From Tubiluchus corallicola (Eukaryota > Priapulida > Priapulimorpha > Priapulimorphida > Tubiluchidae), in the NCBI GenBank assembly GCA_030141605.1, contig JAQGDQ010000095.1:374001-434000 (forward strand): a stretch of 60,000 bases of DNA. Reading direction: 5' to 3'. Shown here piece by piece: positions 35,131-47,200 of the stretch; within the stretch, counting starts at the first letter, position 1; each line of letters opens with the position of its first letter. The translations under genes and the position numbers were made by a program. The notes beneath the pieces were generated by a model. It worked only from the letters and a program-made list of their open reading frames with translations, searched no databases and was not told the origin of the DNA.

Positions 35131-38100
35131 CTATAGTTCAACTCGTGTACGGTCCCTTCTCATATTCATTTTAAATTTATCGATAGATGGTGCATTGACA
35201 GTATCAGCTGAGAGTGAGTTCCACGGATGGGCCACACGAGAGGCAAAAAAATGAGAACGGATGTTAGTTCGGCTATATTCGATGAAGAGTTTGGAATCAT
35301 GACCTCGTACTTCTCTGCATGGTCTTGAGAAGAAATCTTGTTCTTGTAAAACTGAGAGTCCTTTCATATTTTACAACAACTTACAAGATCGGCAGTATAT
35401 CGACATTGTTCCAAGGTGGACATCACTGCAGGATCTGCATCACGGACTAGCCTCATACACCTGTCTTGAGTTTTCTCCACAGCATCTTTGAGAGTAACAT
35501 ACTGCGGTGACCACACTGCTGATGCATATTCTAAAATAGGATGAATGACTGCTTTGTACAGAGGGACTATAACATTAGCAGATCTTGATACTGCACAACT
35601 TTTGATCATACCAATTCGACGATTTACCTGAACTATTACATGATTAACATGGGCACAGAGTAAAAAGCTTTTCTAAAGTCTAAGTATAAAATATCAATAC
35701 CAGGTAAGGATGTATCATCAAAAAATTTAGTCCATTCATTTAAGCAAGAGAGTAAATTAGTTACAACAGAGAGATTTGGTAAAGAGCCATGCTGATTTTT
35801 GCAAAAATGCTCAGAACTGACAAGAAATAGAAATCCCACATAATGGACTCAAGGCATTTGGCAACGACTGATGTTAAAGAAATAGGCCTTAAATCATCGC
35901 ACAAAGGAGTTGCAGAAGATTTCTTCGGAACAGGAGTGACGTTTGAGTCAAGCCAGTTCAAAGGAACTTCGCAAGAGTCAAAACTTTTCTTTAAAAATCA
36001 AAATCAGTGGTAAAGCAAGTTGGAAGGCACAGGTTTTGAGAATAAAACCATGAACATTGTCTGGGCCTGTGGCTTTAAAAGGCTTTAACTTAATGAGTTT
36101 GAGATATACCTCATTTATCGAAAACAAATAACATTAGTTATACTATTGCAATTCCAGCTATCAGATGGGATGGGTAATTCAATGTTCTCGGGTTCTTGGG
36201 TGAAAAAAGAGGCAAAAGTATCATTTATGGTAGAAGCAATAGCGGCACGATCGGTGACAATCTCTTGTTGTTGATTTACGATACTGCTTATATGGTTCAC
36301 GGGTTTTAAAAAGTGTTTGCTGTAACAAAAAAATTCCTTATCATTCTTACTGATTTTACTAGCTAGTTTTTCCTCATACCATTTCCTGGCATCAAGAATA
36401 GATAGTCTCAAATGTTGAGAAGCTCGTGTATATTCAGCTTTCACACTCTTTAAAGAAGTCACACGCCACAAATTCCAGAGGCAACTTTTATTAGCTTTAA
36501 TAACAACAGAATCCCTTTCCCAAGGGGCAAAAGCATATTTACGATCATTTGAACAGGTTCCCTTTAGAGGCACGAAAGTATTTACAGCATAATAATATTT
36601 ATCGTAGAAGAAGTTCCAACAGCTATTTACATCATAATCAATTAACTCATTGTACCAAGCAATACTAGCGAAATAATCTCTAATTTGGGGAAGAGAGGTT
36701 TTACTATAATCTCTCCATGGCCGATTTACCTGATATGAATAGTTGCGTTCGACACAGAAGAAAATACTGGTGTCATGGTCACAAGAAGAAAAAACAAACT
36801 TGGCACACAATAAATTTAGACGATATGAATAGTTGCATTCGACACAGAAGAAAATACTGGTGTCATGGTCACTAGAAGAAAAAACAAACTTGGCACACAA
36901 TAAATTTAGACGATATGAATAGTTGCGTTCGACACAGAAGAAAATACTGGTGTCATGGTCACTAGAAGAAAAAACAAACTTGGCACACAATAAATTTAGA
37001 CGATCTGGACAGTTTGACAATAGGAGTTCAAGATAATTTGTGTTTCTAGTAAGAAAATCAACATGTTGTGTAAGAAGGTTATCGTGTACAGTTTCTAAGA
37101 ACAGGTCCAAAGAGCTATGTGGAACAGGATCAGGGGTTTGGAAGATTGGAATCACCACAGACAGTGTCACTATCACAGCATAGTTCAATAGCACCTTTCA
37201 TTTCGTTAGACATACACATAGACATTTTATTTATCTCCTCGTTTACACCAGAATACAAATAGACTCTTATTGCTATAGTTATTAATTAAACAGGATAAAT
37301 TATGCATAAAGGAAAGAGTTAGGGGGGTGCAGGAGAAAGAGTAGCAAAAGACCAATTGGTCATCAAGTCAGCTACCCTTCTCAGGTTAGTGTAAATTGTA
37401 AAAAAATTGTAATGCTGCTAATTAAACTGTGTAATATAATTATGAAGTAGGTTAAGAAAATCAACTGCTAACATAAATTTATAGGGGAAGAAATTAAACT
37501 TGAAAGTGAAATAACTAAATAGTGTATGCAACAAGGAAGCATTAAGATAAAATGAAAAATATGAAATGACGATCAAACAAATACGCAAAGCACTTACCTA
37601 ACAAATTAAAGCATAAACAAACCAGAAAAAAATCAAATCAAAAGAAGAAAATAAAACATAAATAACAAATCAGTGAAGGAAACAAAATGTATAAGCACAA
37701 TAAAATCAAACTAAATATAATGACACGAAAATATGCAATAGTGTTTAATCAAATTATGTTAAGCATAATGCCGAAGGATTATGGAACACAAGAACTAGTA
37801 TAGAAAAATGGAGTAAACAAAATATGTAATGAAATACGAGTATGTGACTAAATAGACAATATGGCTAAACAAAAAATATAATAAAACTTAATGATAACTG
37901 TGAAACAATGAGCAAAATAATTATAATAAAGTGAATATATAAATAGTGAAGAAATCATAATATGCAAGCAAAAACATAAGGGGAGCAGGCAAAATTATAA
38001 AAATTTATGTATGAGAGAAAAAAAGTGTTGTAGTTGCTCGATTTGTTTGAAGATTATGTAAGACCTAATTCAATTATACTTCGAACTATTATATTGCGCA

Positions 38101-38520
38101 TTTACCTTCCCTTTTCATAGCTTTTCATGAAAAGATGTACTATGACAATATAATTATACTTAACAGATTAGTACAAGGGGAATAAGAACAAAAATATCTG
38201 AAACACCAAAAGTATTATTACAGTCGAAATTACAGGAACGATAAACACACAAAATTGTTAAACTACAACCGTTGGAATATAACTTAACACCAACAACTTC
38301 AGCATTTTAATAACACTTAACTGCAAGCAGACTTGTAAAAAATATCAACACCACCTCTAGCAGTGGTAGGAAAAACATTATGACTGTCACATCTAATAAC
38401 AGAATAACCTAGCGGGCAAATTGCCTCTTTTGTAACATGTTCAGTTAACCACGTTTCACAAATACAAATAAAGTCTGGATTTTCAGTAATAAGAAAACTA
38501 GAAAGACTAAATTTTTATGA
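35131..38520 (-). mobile_element. CR1/Jockey-like LINE, minus strand, rearranged and inactive
   Basis: Pieces in coding order: endonuclease N-part at 38520-38329 (DFICICETWLTE, catalytic Glu); endonuclease end plus linker at 37194-36115; RT start at about 36115-35990 (KPFKATGPDNVHGFIL); RT fingers at 35961-35761 (TPVPKKSS, then DDLRPISLTSVVAKCLES); frameshift, then 35839-35636 (SVVTNLLSCLNEW, then DILYLDFRKAFYSVP); then directly NRRIGMIKS to ADLVSCCKI at about 35630-35364 and a final frame 35367-35131. The segment with the catalytic YxDD box between SVP and NRRIGM (roughly 130 residues in relatives) is absent. 1.1 kb of AT-rich DNA (37200-38328) splits the endonuclease. It belongs to the same broad clade as the plus-strand fragments at 33.6-34.8 kb, but is a different family by sequence. 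Confidence 0.85.
36732..37001 (-). repeat. 90-bp in-frame tandem triplication in LINE endonuclease
   Basis: Three 90-bp units (36732, 36822, 36912) differ at only a few positions. Each encodes thirty residues including KFVFSS(S/C)DHDTSIFFCVE, i.e. the endonuclease SDH active-site segment. The 359-codon frame stays open through all three. Confidence 0.92.
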
Positions 38521-38717
38521 GGCCACTACAGTTAAAAACAAAACCAGGCAGTAATTACATTTGTATGAAAGGGACCTTGAGGAATATTAACAGGAACATT
38601 ACTATGTTAATTCGGATCACAGGGAACTTTACAGTTGCCATTTTGGCTTCTTAAAGAGGAATCATTGGTATGCAAAATTATAGACTGAAGAGGGGGCTTA
38701 TCTGGAGTGATCGCAGT
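38521..38717. other. presumed 5' region of the minus-strand LINE
   Basis: Non-coding by eye, bridging the endonuclease start at 38520 and repeat block A. No other motif seen. Confidence 0.4.
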
Positions 38718-39024
38718 TTTGCACAGAGCATCAACAGGGGTTTGATTTACGGGTTCCATACTATGGTGTCAAGCCGCAATCGACACTGGTAGCAGTATCA
38801 CTAGTTGACATGTATGCATTGGTACAGTCATCATCTTTAAATTTGTGTTGGTACCTCAAATTTCCTAGATTTATGTTGAAATAATTCAAATAAATCTAAA
38901 CCATCATAATTTTCCTGCCGCAGCTTGTAACCACCATATTTACAAGCTAGCTCTGTAGTGCAACCAAAATTGATTGCTAGTGACGCACGAAAATATCAGT
39001 CACCGATGCTAGTTCAGGGATTCA
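38718..39024. repeat. dispersed repeat block A, copy 2
   Basis: Counterpart of 1-236; see that entry. It has an extra ~60 bp (about 38910-38970) absent from copy 1. It ends at gctagttcagggattcac, the point where copy 1 jumps to block B. Confidence 0.7.
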
Positions 39025-39239
39025 CAGCGACTTTTCTAATATTTCTATCAGGCTCCTGTAGATCCACATCATAATTAAAGGAGCAATCCAAAAAGAAAAC
39101 TGTGTCCTGTATCGCTGTTGTTCTTACACCTCTACATTGAGCCCCATAAGTCTCTAAATTTTATCACTTGTCTGATCCAAGCTTTGACTCTTACTAGTGT
39201 GCCCGTGTTTACTGAACATAGATCTTTTTCGTTCACTAC

Positions 39240-39390
39240 GTGATTTCCAAACACTTTTTAGCAACTTCACATTTCAACAGATGTTCAGTCGTATCACACT
39301 CCTTCACACACAGTGACACAGTGATATAAATCATCTTTGCACTTACTTTTATAATTACACTTTAATTTGATCATGTTTAATTTCATGTTC
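39240..39390 (-). pseudogene. RT C-terminal Cys/His knuckle fragment
   Basis: The minus strand reads MIKLKCNYKSKCKDDLYHC, then after a one-base shift KECDTTEHLLKCEVAKKCLE. This is the same knuckle type as at 385-618 (KCNYKGN, CPKC, DTTED). It gives a third copy of this tail in the window, diverged from the others. Confidence 0.65.
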
Positions 39391-39660
39391 ATGTTCAGTG
39401 GTTCACTGGCTCCAGTTTACCTTTTCCAACGTGAGCACAACCTACTGAGTGTGCAAGAGCAGATTATTTTCTTCTGACATCATTATTATAGTCATTCCTG
39501 GTTCATAATTACACTTTAATTTGATCATGTTTAATTTCATGTTCATGTTCAGTGGTTCACTGGCTCCAGTTTACCTTTTCCAAGGTGAGCACAACCTACT
39601 AAGTGTGCAAGAGCAGATTATTTTCTTCTGACTTCATTATTATGGTCATTCCTGGTTCTG
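39351..39660. repeat. two-copy tandem repeat, unit ~155 bp
   Basis: ataattacactttaatttga begins at 39351 and again at 39506, and each unit runs on through ggttcactggctccagttta to gtcattcctggttc. The second half of the unit also matches 245-345 (block B). Confidence 0.9.
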
Positions 39661-40350
39661 CTTACGAGTGTCACCCTTCCCTTTCATTAAATTTCTTTAT
39701 AACAGCTCCATGGTTTCTCTTGATTCCATAACTCCTCTAAATGCTCTTACTAGTCTTTCAACAGCAATCTATTTCTTTTGTTTTTGTTGAATACTAACAG
39801 GTTTATCATAGTTTTATACATGAGTAATCTTATGTATATTGCTTTTTTACGTACATTTTGCTCATTTCCAATTCTCATTATTTCCCTTATCATGTACTTT
39901 GTCTTCTCCATTCTTTTTTCAGTTAATATTTCATAGTTGCATTTAACCAATCACCTAAATATTTACACTTTTCTGCCCCTCTGGATTATTCCATTTCTTA
40001 ATTTGCCTTCTATTTCTTCGTTACGCTTTTTCTCAGTAAATTTCGTTTTCATATATTTAGTTTTCTTCAGGCTAAATGTTAAGTTCTTTTTGTTTTCCAA
40101 TACTTTAAAATTTTCTGTTGCTTTCTTTATTGTTTGCTTAGACCCTACAGCTATCACATCATCTACATATAACATCATTCCAATAGTTAAATTAGGGCTT
40201 ATACATACATATACTTGGGAAATTTTTATTATTTATCACATCATTCAGTGTAATTGAACATAATTTTGGTCCAATAGAAGTGCCTTGTCTCACTGATTCC
40301 ATTGCATTGATATCTTCTGTTAATCCTATTGGGGTTTCAATTATTACATT
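39640..40350 (-). pseudogene. reverse-transcriptase remnant with YVDD box (non-LTR element)
   Basis: In coding order: ETPIGLTEDINAMESVRQGT, then SIGPKLCSITLNDV (about 40345-40190); LYVDDVIAVGSKQTIKKA, then FSLKKTKYMKTKF (40178-39963), holding the catalytic YVDD; then KTKYMIREIMRIGNEQNV and RLLMYKTMINLL (39950-39780); then directly ERLVRAFRGVMESRETMELL (to about 39695). The thumb and most of the C-terminal region are missing, so a large deletion joins palm to tail. The clade is the same as the fragment at 240-890; exact name not known. Confidence 0.75.
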
Positions 40351-40904
40351 TGAAAACACAGGTAGCGATGGTTGAAAAGTCCACTTTGGCGATGGAACTG
40401 CTTTGTTTTCTCTACGCCCACTCTACAAAGACAGCAGCCAAACTCCGTAAGATAAATGCTCCGCAGAGTATAGACTGGCACAAGCTGCGATAGATGCTAT
40501 AAACATAAATCAATTTAAGAACAAAATAGGACCGTACATCGAGCAGCTGGAATGCGTAACAATCTGCTGTGCTGCCATACTGAATGTGCATTTATAGCCC
40601 TTTTACTGGGCTTTTGCACTTAAAAGGCCACCCAACAAGCTTGAAAACCTCAAGGAAACTATGAAGTTGATGGCATAATATGGGATTTTCGGGTAAATTC
40701 CATATAAACTTCTAGAAATAATAATTCTGGAATTCTGCAATTCTCGCAGTAAAGAACATCGAATATTCAGAAAGACTATGATCACTCGGTATCCAATCCT
40801 TAAAATTTAGGAAGAAAAGAATAGATCTACTGAAGACATATCATTCATACTACTAGTATGACACTCTGATGAGAGACTATAATATTGTGTACATATATAG
40901 GAGT

Positions 40905-41090
40905 TGCCGGGAATCTGAGAGATCATGTCAGGTAACAATGAGCTAACACCACTAAACACTCAAAGCTGTATAAACATAGAGTTGCTAATGATTGGAACAA
41001 TCTTCCAATGGTGCTAATTGAGGTTCCACTAATAAAATTGTAATGTCTTCAAATCTGGTTTGGCAAAATTTCAAAGTTATAGCCAATACC
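40905..41090 (+). pseudogene. LINE 3' tail fragment
   Basis: The plus strand reads NLRDHVR, then KLYKHRVANDWNNLPMVLIE, then after a shift NVFKSGLAKFQ. The VxNxWNNLPxxV...FKxxL pattern is the usual C-terminus of CR1/Jockey-like LINEs (compare VVNEWNNLP at 34560). Stops interrupt it. Confidence 0.5.
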
Positions 41091-41280
41091 AGTACACCTG
41101 AAATTGATCTGTATAAGCGTTGAACTGCTCACAATCCAGATGAGATTGTAATTTCCTATTTTTTTATTCTAAATTTTGATGTCAATACAAAATATTCTTC
41201 TCTGCGACCATTATTCACACTGCGATAATTGGTTATTCCGAAAGGGTCCGCTATCAATTCTATATTCACGTTAAATTTTA

Positions 41281-41354
41281 AAAGCTAATAAAGGCCTATA
41301 ATTATAGCTCACTATTGATAATCAAAGCTAATAAAGGCCTATAATCATAGTTCA
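41281..41354. repeat. short tandem duplication
   Basis: aaagctaataaaggcctata, followed by at(t/c)atag(c/t)tcacta, occurs twice about 43 bp apart. Confidence 0.85.
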
Positions 41355-44285
41355 CTACAGCATACCGTCTGGTTGTTTCGCTGCTTGTGAAATTTGATGG
41401 CATACTTGAATTTTGAGTTTTAGAAAAATTAAATTAGCTCATTCCAAAAGTGTTTATAAATAAGGATAATTAGCGGAAACGAAATGTTTCAAAAAAGCTT
41501 CCAGTCAAGATTCATAAAATTCATACGAAATGGAACCACGTAATTCAAAAATGCTGTATGACATGGAATTTAGAATGACAAGTGATAAAATTCAGAAATT
41601 ATGAGGTCAATGTAGAGCCGTAAGAACAACAGAGTGACAGTATACCGTTTTCTTTTGGCTTGCTCTGCTATGATGTGGAACATACACACAGAAGGCAGAT
41701 AGAAATCAGTCAAACTATGTTCAAATTAAGCCAAAGGAATAGATTTACCCTGCTTTTAGCCAGTTTTTCCAAATCAATTCTGGCTATTTCCTAACAAAGT
41801 ATAGTCTTTTGGAATTACAGCTAATTCCTTTCAAAGAAATATGATGTATTGTGCTCTGACGATCCATTTCTAAGTTTTCCGAATTTGCCCATTATTCATC
41901 CAACAACAATTACATAAGCACTTTTCAATGACGACTCAATGACTGACAAACTCAGTTACTCACTCTGATCATTCTATTCTAGTAAGAGTTTAACAAAAAA
42001 AGCATTACAAATTATTTCAGACGTTTCAATGTATTTTACTTTCCATTCTGAACATCGAGTCAGTCCTAACAAATAACAGAGGCATAACATTTGCCTTCCA
42101 AATCTTACTGTGATCATAACAGTTTCAAATCAAATGAGAGTAAATAGCTTAAAGCATCTACATTCTTTCATGTAGTTCAGGTAATCTGCAAGTCTAGAAC
42201 ATGCAGTTTCTCTATGAAAATGTTGAACATTATTGTTGCAGTGACAAAGAACTTCACTTTGTTTTCGCAAATCAGCTACATGCCAGAACAATATTAGTTT
42301 ATCATGAGTGACATACGTACTGAAATGAAGCTGATGTTTTGCATGAATGAAAACATGTTCTTTGTAACTGTACCCACAAAATTTTTAATCGTAACCTCAT
42401 TATTTCTATTACTGAAATTTAGAGGAAGGTTTACATTATTACGTATAAAGTAGAGTGTCAAAAAACTACAAGTAAAGAACATTATACAAACATTAATCAG
42501 CATTCTCAAATAATGGGAAATGCTGCCTCGTTAATAATAGAATTGTTTGGTTTACTTAATGAAATCATCAATTTTAACCAGGCTAAAGCTAGGTTCAAGT
42601 ATGATTATGCCGTGTTTTGCGTTTTTACGAAAATATATATTTTGATTCTACATTTGATTCGAACTACGAAACATGCACACTTACAACACAAGTTAATTCC
42701 AGTATTCTATATATTCCGTTGTCATTTTCTTTCTATGTATACAAGTAATCCGAATCATTTTAACGATGTAACATGCAGAACTTACCAACTAGTGTCCCAA
42801 AAGGCATCGAAGGGGAAACATTATGACACACATCTCAATAACAGACTCAAATTTAGTCAATTTTAGACACTTGGCTAAACGGACAAACAATAAGCCTCCT
42901 TAATGTCTATGGTTAACCGGGCAAAATAAAGTTGTTTGGCACAAAATACAAAGTGACTATTTAACAAATGCAACATCTACTTCAACAAGACAAAAATTAA
43001 TCACATGTAACAATTTTGCAAATAGAGATTCAAATAACCTTGAACTTTACAAAGCAAATTTATGGCATTGGATGATGCAATTTGGTAAACCAAAATTGTG
43101 CCAATTCTGCAAAACCGTAGCATACGACATTTGAATGGTTACCTATTTCGCAAGAAAAAACAGCTTAGGGAGTCCATAAGCATTCAGAAGTAAGTACACA
43201 CTTTTAATACCAATAAAAACAAAAATTGGGAATGAAAAATTAAGTTACTACTGAAACAGAGGCTGTTACAAAAAGAAAACAATTTTTGCAATGAACACAA
43301 ACTTGTAAAGCTGCATACCGAACTGTTTATTATATTGTCAATGCATTGGCGAAGCATACTTAATTGTTATTAAAAGTTAAAGATTATTGTATTTGGTTAT
43401 CTCATTATGTCACTAATCAAGCTGTAAAATTGGCTAATTTAAATTAATCCAATACTAAAAAGGCAACTTTATTATAACACAGCAACAAATGAATATTGCT
43501 GCAAACCATGAAGTCAGATACAATTTTACATGCTAAAGAAAAAACATTCCGGGCCTATTCCAAAATGCGAAAAACCTATTAATTACAGAATGTGATAGCT
43601 AGCAAACAAAACAAAAGTTAAATGAATTTGATTATTTTTGAAATGGAGATTCAGCAAAAAGGTTAACCACCAGTCCACCACACCCATTACACAATTTAAG
43701 TAAAAATTCCCTAAACCTATGGCAAATAAACTTCTACAAGCAAATTTCATTACAAATCTACAGGCTTTGTGAACTACCCTTAATGTTTTTATAACTACAA
43801 CTGCTTGCATATGAGCAGCTGATTCAATTCAAACTAGGAAACAAATTTTAAAAATTACATTATAAAGAAAATGCAACTATTAGTATATGATTACTGATAG
43901 CATTACATCTACATACATGACAGCTGACCCTGAACAGAATACGTAAACAACCAAGACACTTGTGCATGTAATAATACTGATGATAAGTAACACACCAAAA
44001 CACGTCGTAATAAATGATGTATTCATTGGATGATTTGTCAAAACTGTCAGACTAGAAATCAGATTACCGGAAAAGAGAAGCTCAAACCTACAACCATTTA
44101 CCTACTCTCGTGCAGCAAGTACCATAACATGCAAACTCATTTCAATGACAACTGTTATGAAAATAATGTTACAAGTTCTGATATAAAATTCTTGTCTGAG
44201 TAGTGCAGGCTGATTTTACAGAAATCTAGCACCAAATGAAATGAGGAAAAGAAATCCATCCATAAAGCTGTTTATCAGAGGTGTT

Positions 44286-47200
44286 TTATTTTCCGTTAAT
44301 GACCGCGTCAAGGTGTTCTTCGATATTAGAAAATTTGTCTACTCCTAAGTAATCGACGACCCCGTGTTCCCATGCATCTCGGTGAGCTTCTTCACTCTCA
44401 TAACTATGTGGAGTAATACCTGTGCTTGCGCTAAGATTAAGACTCGCCATGCCACCTTCGATGTTTTCCTGGAGCGAAAAAAATTCACGTTAATAAAAAG
44501 TTTCTCATAACAGGCAAAACATGCGTGTGTTCATACTGTAATTGTCCTGACAGAAATCCACACATGTTCACTTTCCTAAATTGGTAGCATAACTTTTTAA
44601 AAACAAAGATTTCAACAATCAATGAAATACATGCAGAAAAGATTTTGTTAGCACAGCTGATTTAAAAATCTTGCCAAATATTTTGAAATGAAAAACAATA
44701 CACATGAGGTGTATGGTTGATGAAATTTAAAATCTAAAAACTGTGTTAGTAAAGAAATGCCAATGTAGAATAAATTTGAAAAATTTAATTGAAACTTGAA
44801 AAAACTGTAATAACATCCATTAGAAAATTAAGTGTTGTTGTTGAACAAATTTACTGTGCAAGAAGGCACTTAAGTTTTCCAAGCGCAGAACTTTCAAGCT
44901 TTAGTAATTCTTCCTTTGGTGACTTGTTACAGGCTAAATGGCATAGCTATACACTTGGCCAAGCCACAAATCAGTTTCTTAAATTAATTTTAATTAGTAA
45001 TCCATTTGAAAATGATCGTTTGTATCGTTGCTAATTTATTTAAATTGGGTAAATTTTGTTATTTTGAAGTCAAACAAGATCCATTTTAGGTGCACTTCTG
45101 GAACTTATGAATTTACAGCTATTTTGAAAATTATTAATTTTACAAACCTTGTCAAAATCTACTGCCTAAATGGCAAAAGGGATCGTCATAAATCCGGGTT
45201 AGCAAGAAAGAGAAAAATAGAATAAACTAATCAGAAGAAAGGTAGTACAAAAAAGCAGAAAATCTTCCACAATTACTAAAAGACGCATTTTCCAGTATTT
45301 GTTCACATTTTTCACATTTGTTGGTTGAACAAATCTTCATAAGAATTCGATTTCAGCAGCAGGTTCTAAAATTCATCCAAAAGTTTAAATATCACCAACA
45401 AAAGTGAAAAATGGATAATTTTCCACAAAAATATTATTTATTATTATATTTGGAAAGGAACCTTTGTCAGAAACTATAATTTTTATCATATCTAAACACT
45501 AGCAATCAGTACTGCTTAATTTTCAGCCAATTAAAATGCAAAAGCAGACTGTGAGTTTAATTTGTAGGGCACAGAATGATATTTTGCTGATAGTGATAGC
45601 TTTTACACACTAGTAGTGTTGAGACTGCATTTATGAAACACTAGCAATCAGTACTGCTTAATTTTCAGCCAATTAAAATGCAAAAGCAGACTGTGAGTTT
45701 AATTTGTAGGGCACAGAATGATATTTTGCTGATAGTGATAGCTTTTACACACTAGTAGTGTTGAGACTGCATTTATGGTCACTTTAATCACCAATCGTTT
45801 TACCTTTTCAGATCCACGATATTTATTTAGCACTTGACAAGCAAAACAACCAGTTTTTAGATTAAGTCACTAATTTGCTTTACTGTTTGTTAAGTCAGTT
45901 GATTCAAGAATTACAGCAAGTCCTCGCTTAACTATGCTAATGCTTTCCAGCAAAATGTGTCGCTAAGTGAAATGTCGTTAAACGAAATAACACTTTCCAT
46001 AAGAAATAATGTGAAAGCATTAAGTTGCATTCCAGGAGCAAAAATCAATAGTGCTTGGTTATGTAAAAGGCCCTAGTTATATGGAGGAGAAAACAAAAAA
46101 TGCTTGGGTCATAAATTAAACACACTATGTAGGGTTTAGTGCTTGCAGTTCTTTTTCACCTATTTCTTTAATTAAAAAGCTAATGAGTAACTAAAGTGTG
46201 AAAATTACAATCTAATTTTGAAACACAGGCCCTTCCTCCTCAGGTTGCTCACCTCAGTCATCTTTCGTCCCTTTGTTTCTACTTTTACTTTTTTATAAAA
46301 AATCTAGGACTGGTTACTTAGATTTTTCCTTTTTTCAGCTTCACTTCCTCGTCACATTGCATCGCGTTTATTATATCCTGCCTTCTTACTTTCGAGCATA
46401 ATTCACCTTTTTGTCTTCAATGTTGTGCTGGCCACAGCTAATATGCAAATGAGGTGAATGCAGGAATTAACTACACATTTTACTCAACCAGAGAATTTTG
46501 TCTAAGCGTGTGAAAGCAAAAATCATGTGGTCTCGTTGCCTAGTATCAGTTTAATTGGACAAAGTATTACAGATGCAATAAATCACCTAGTATTACGGTG
46601 ATCTGGGTTTCATTTACAAAGTGTAAGTGCAGTAAACAAGATTTTGATGCTTAAAGTAAGCTTAAAATGACACATGCAACGTTAAATGAAAAAAGGTATA
46701 AAAAATTTAGTGTTGCTCTTTAAATGAAATGTCACTAAATGGGGCGTCGTTAAGCAACGACTTACTGTAATTTGAAATAATTAACTTATAAGCTTCAGAT
46801 GGAAATTTTCTTTAGGTTTTAGGAAAAGCAAACATAAAAAAAGCCAAATTTAAAAATGCGATTCTTAAAAATAAACCTCCGAGAAGCGCTAACATATTTG
46901 TTTCATTTCCACTAAATAAGTGCAATTATTGGAATAATATACAGTAATACGGTCAGGCAAATAAACCAATATGTCCAACATATGAAAGAATCCACCACCA
47001 GTCTATAGCTTTTAAAGAGACAATGCGTGCACATCACATACAAACATGAATATAGAACATACAAACATGAACTGAAATGTGTGAATAACAATTGCTTTTG
47101 CTAGCTGATACCCAAATGATACTGTACTTACATCTTTTGTATCGGCACCGGAAACCTGTTACAACAATACAAGAATCATGCAGTAAGTCAGTCTCATGCC

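Larger units (their letters stand above)
40351..44285. other. intergenic, 3' flank of glycogenin; no intact gene
   Basis: Mostly AT-rich. It holds a LINE tail fragment (40905-41090) and a short tandem duplication (41281-41354). The 117-codon plus frame at 42513-42866 has no recognisable motif and I do not call it. Possible glycogenin poly(A) signals on the minus strand overlap the stop codon (near 44285) and lie near 43325. Confidence 0.45.

Noticed and set aside
42513-42866. 117-codon plus-strand frame
   Set aside because: Residue composition follows AT-rich DNA and there is no family motif or splice context.
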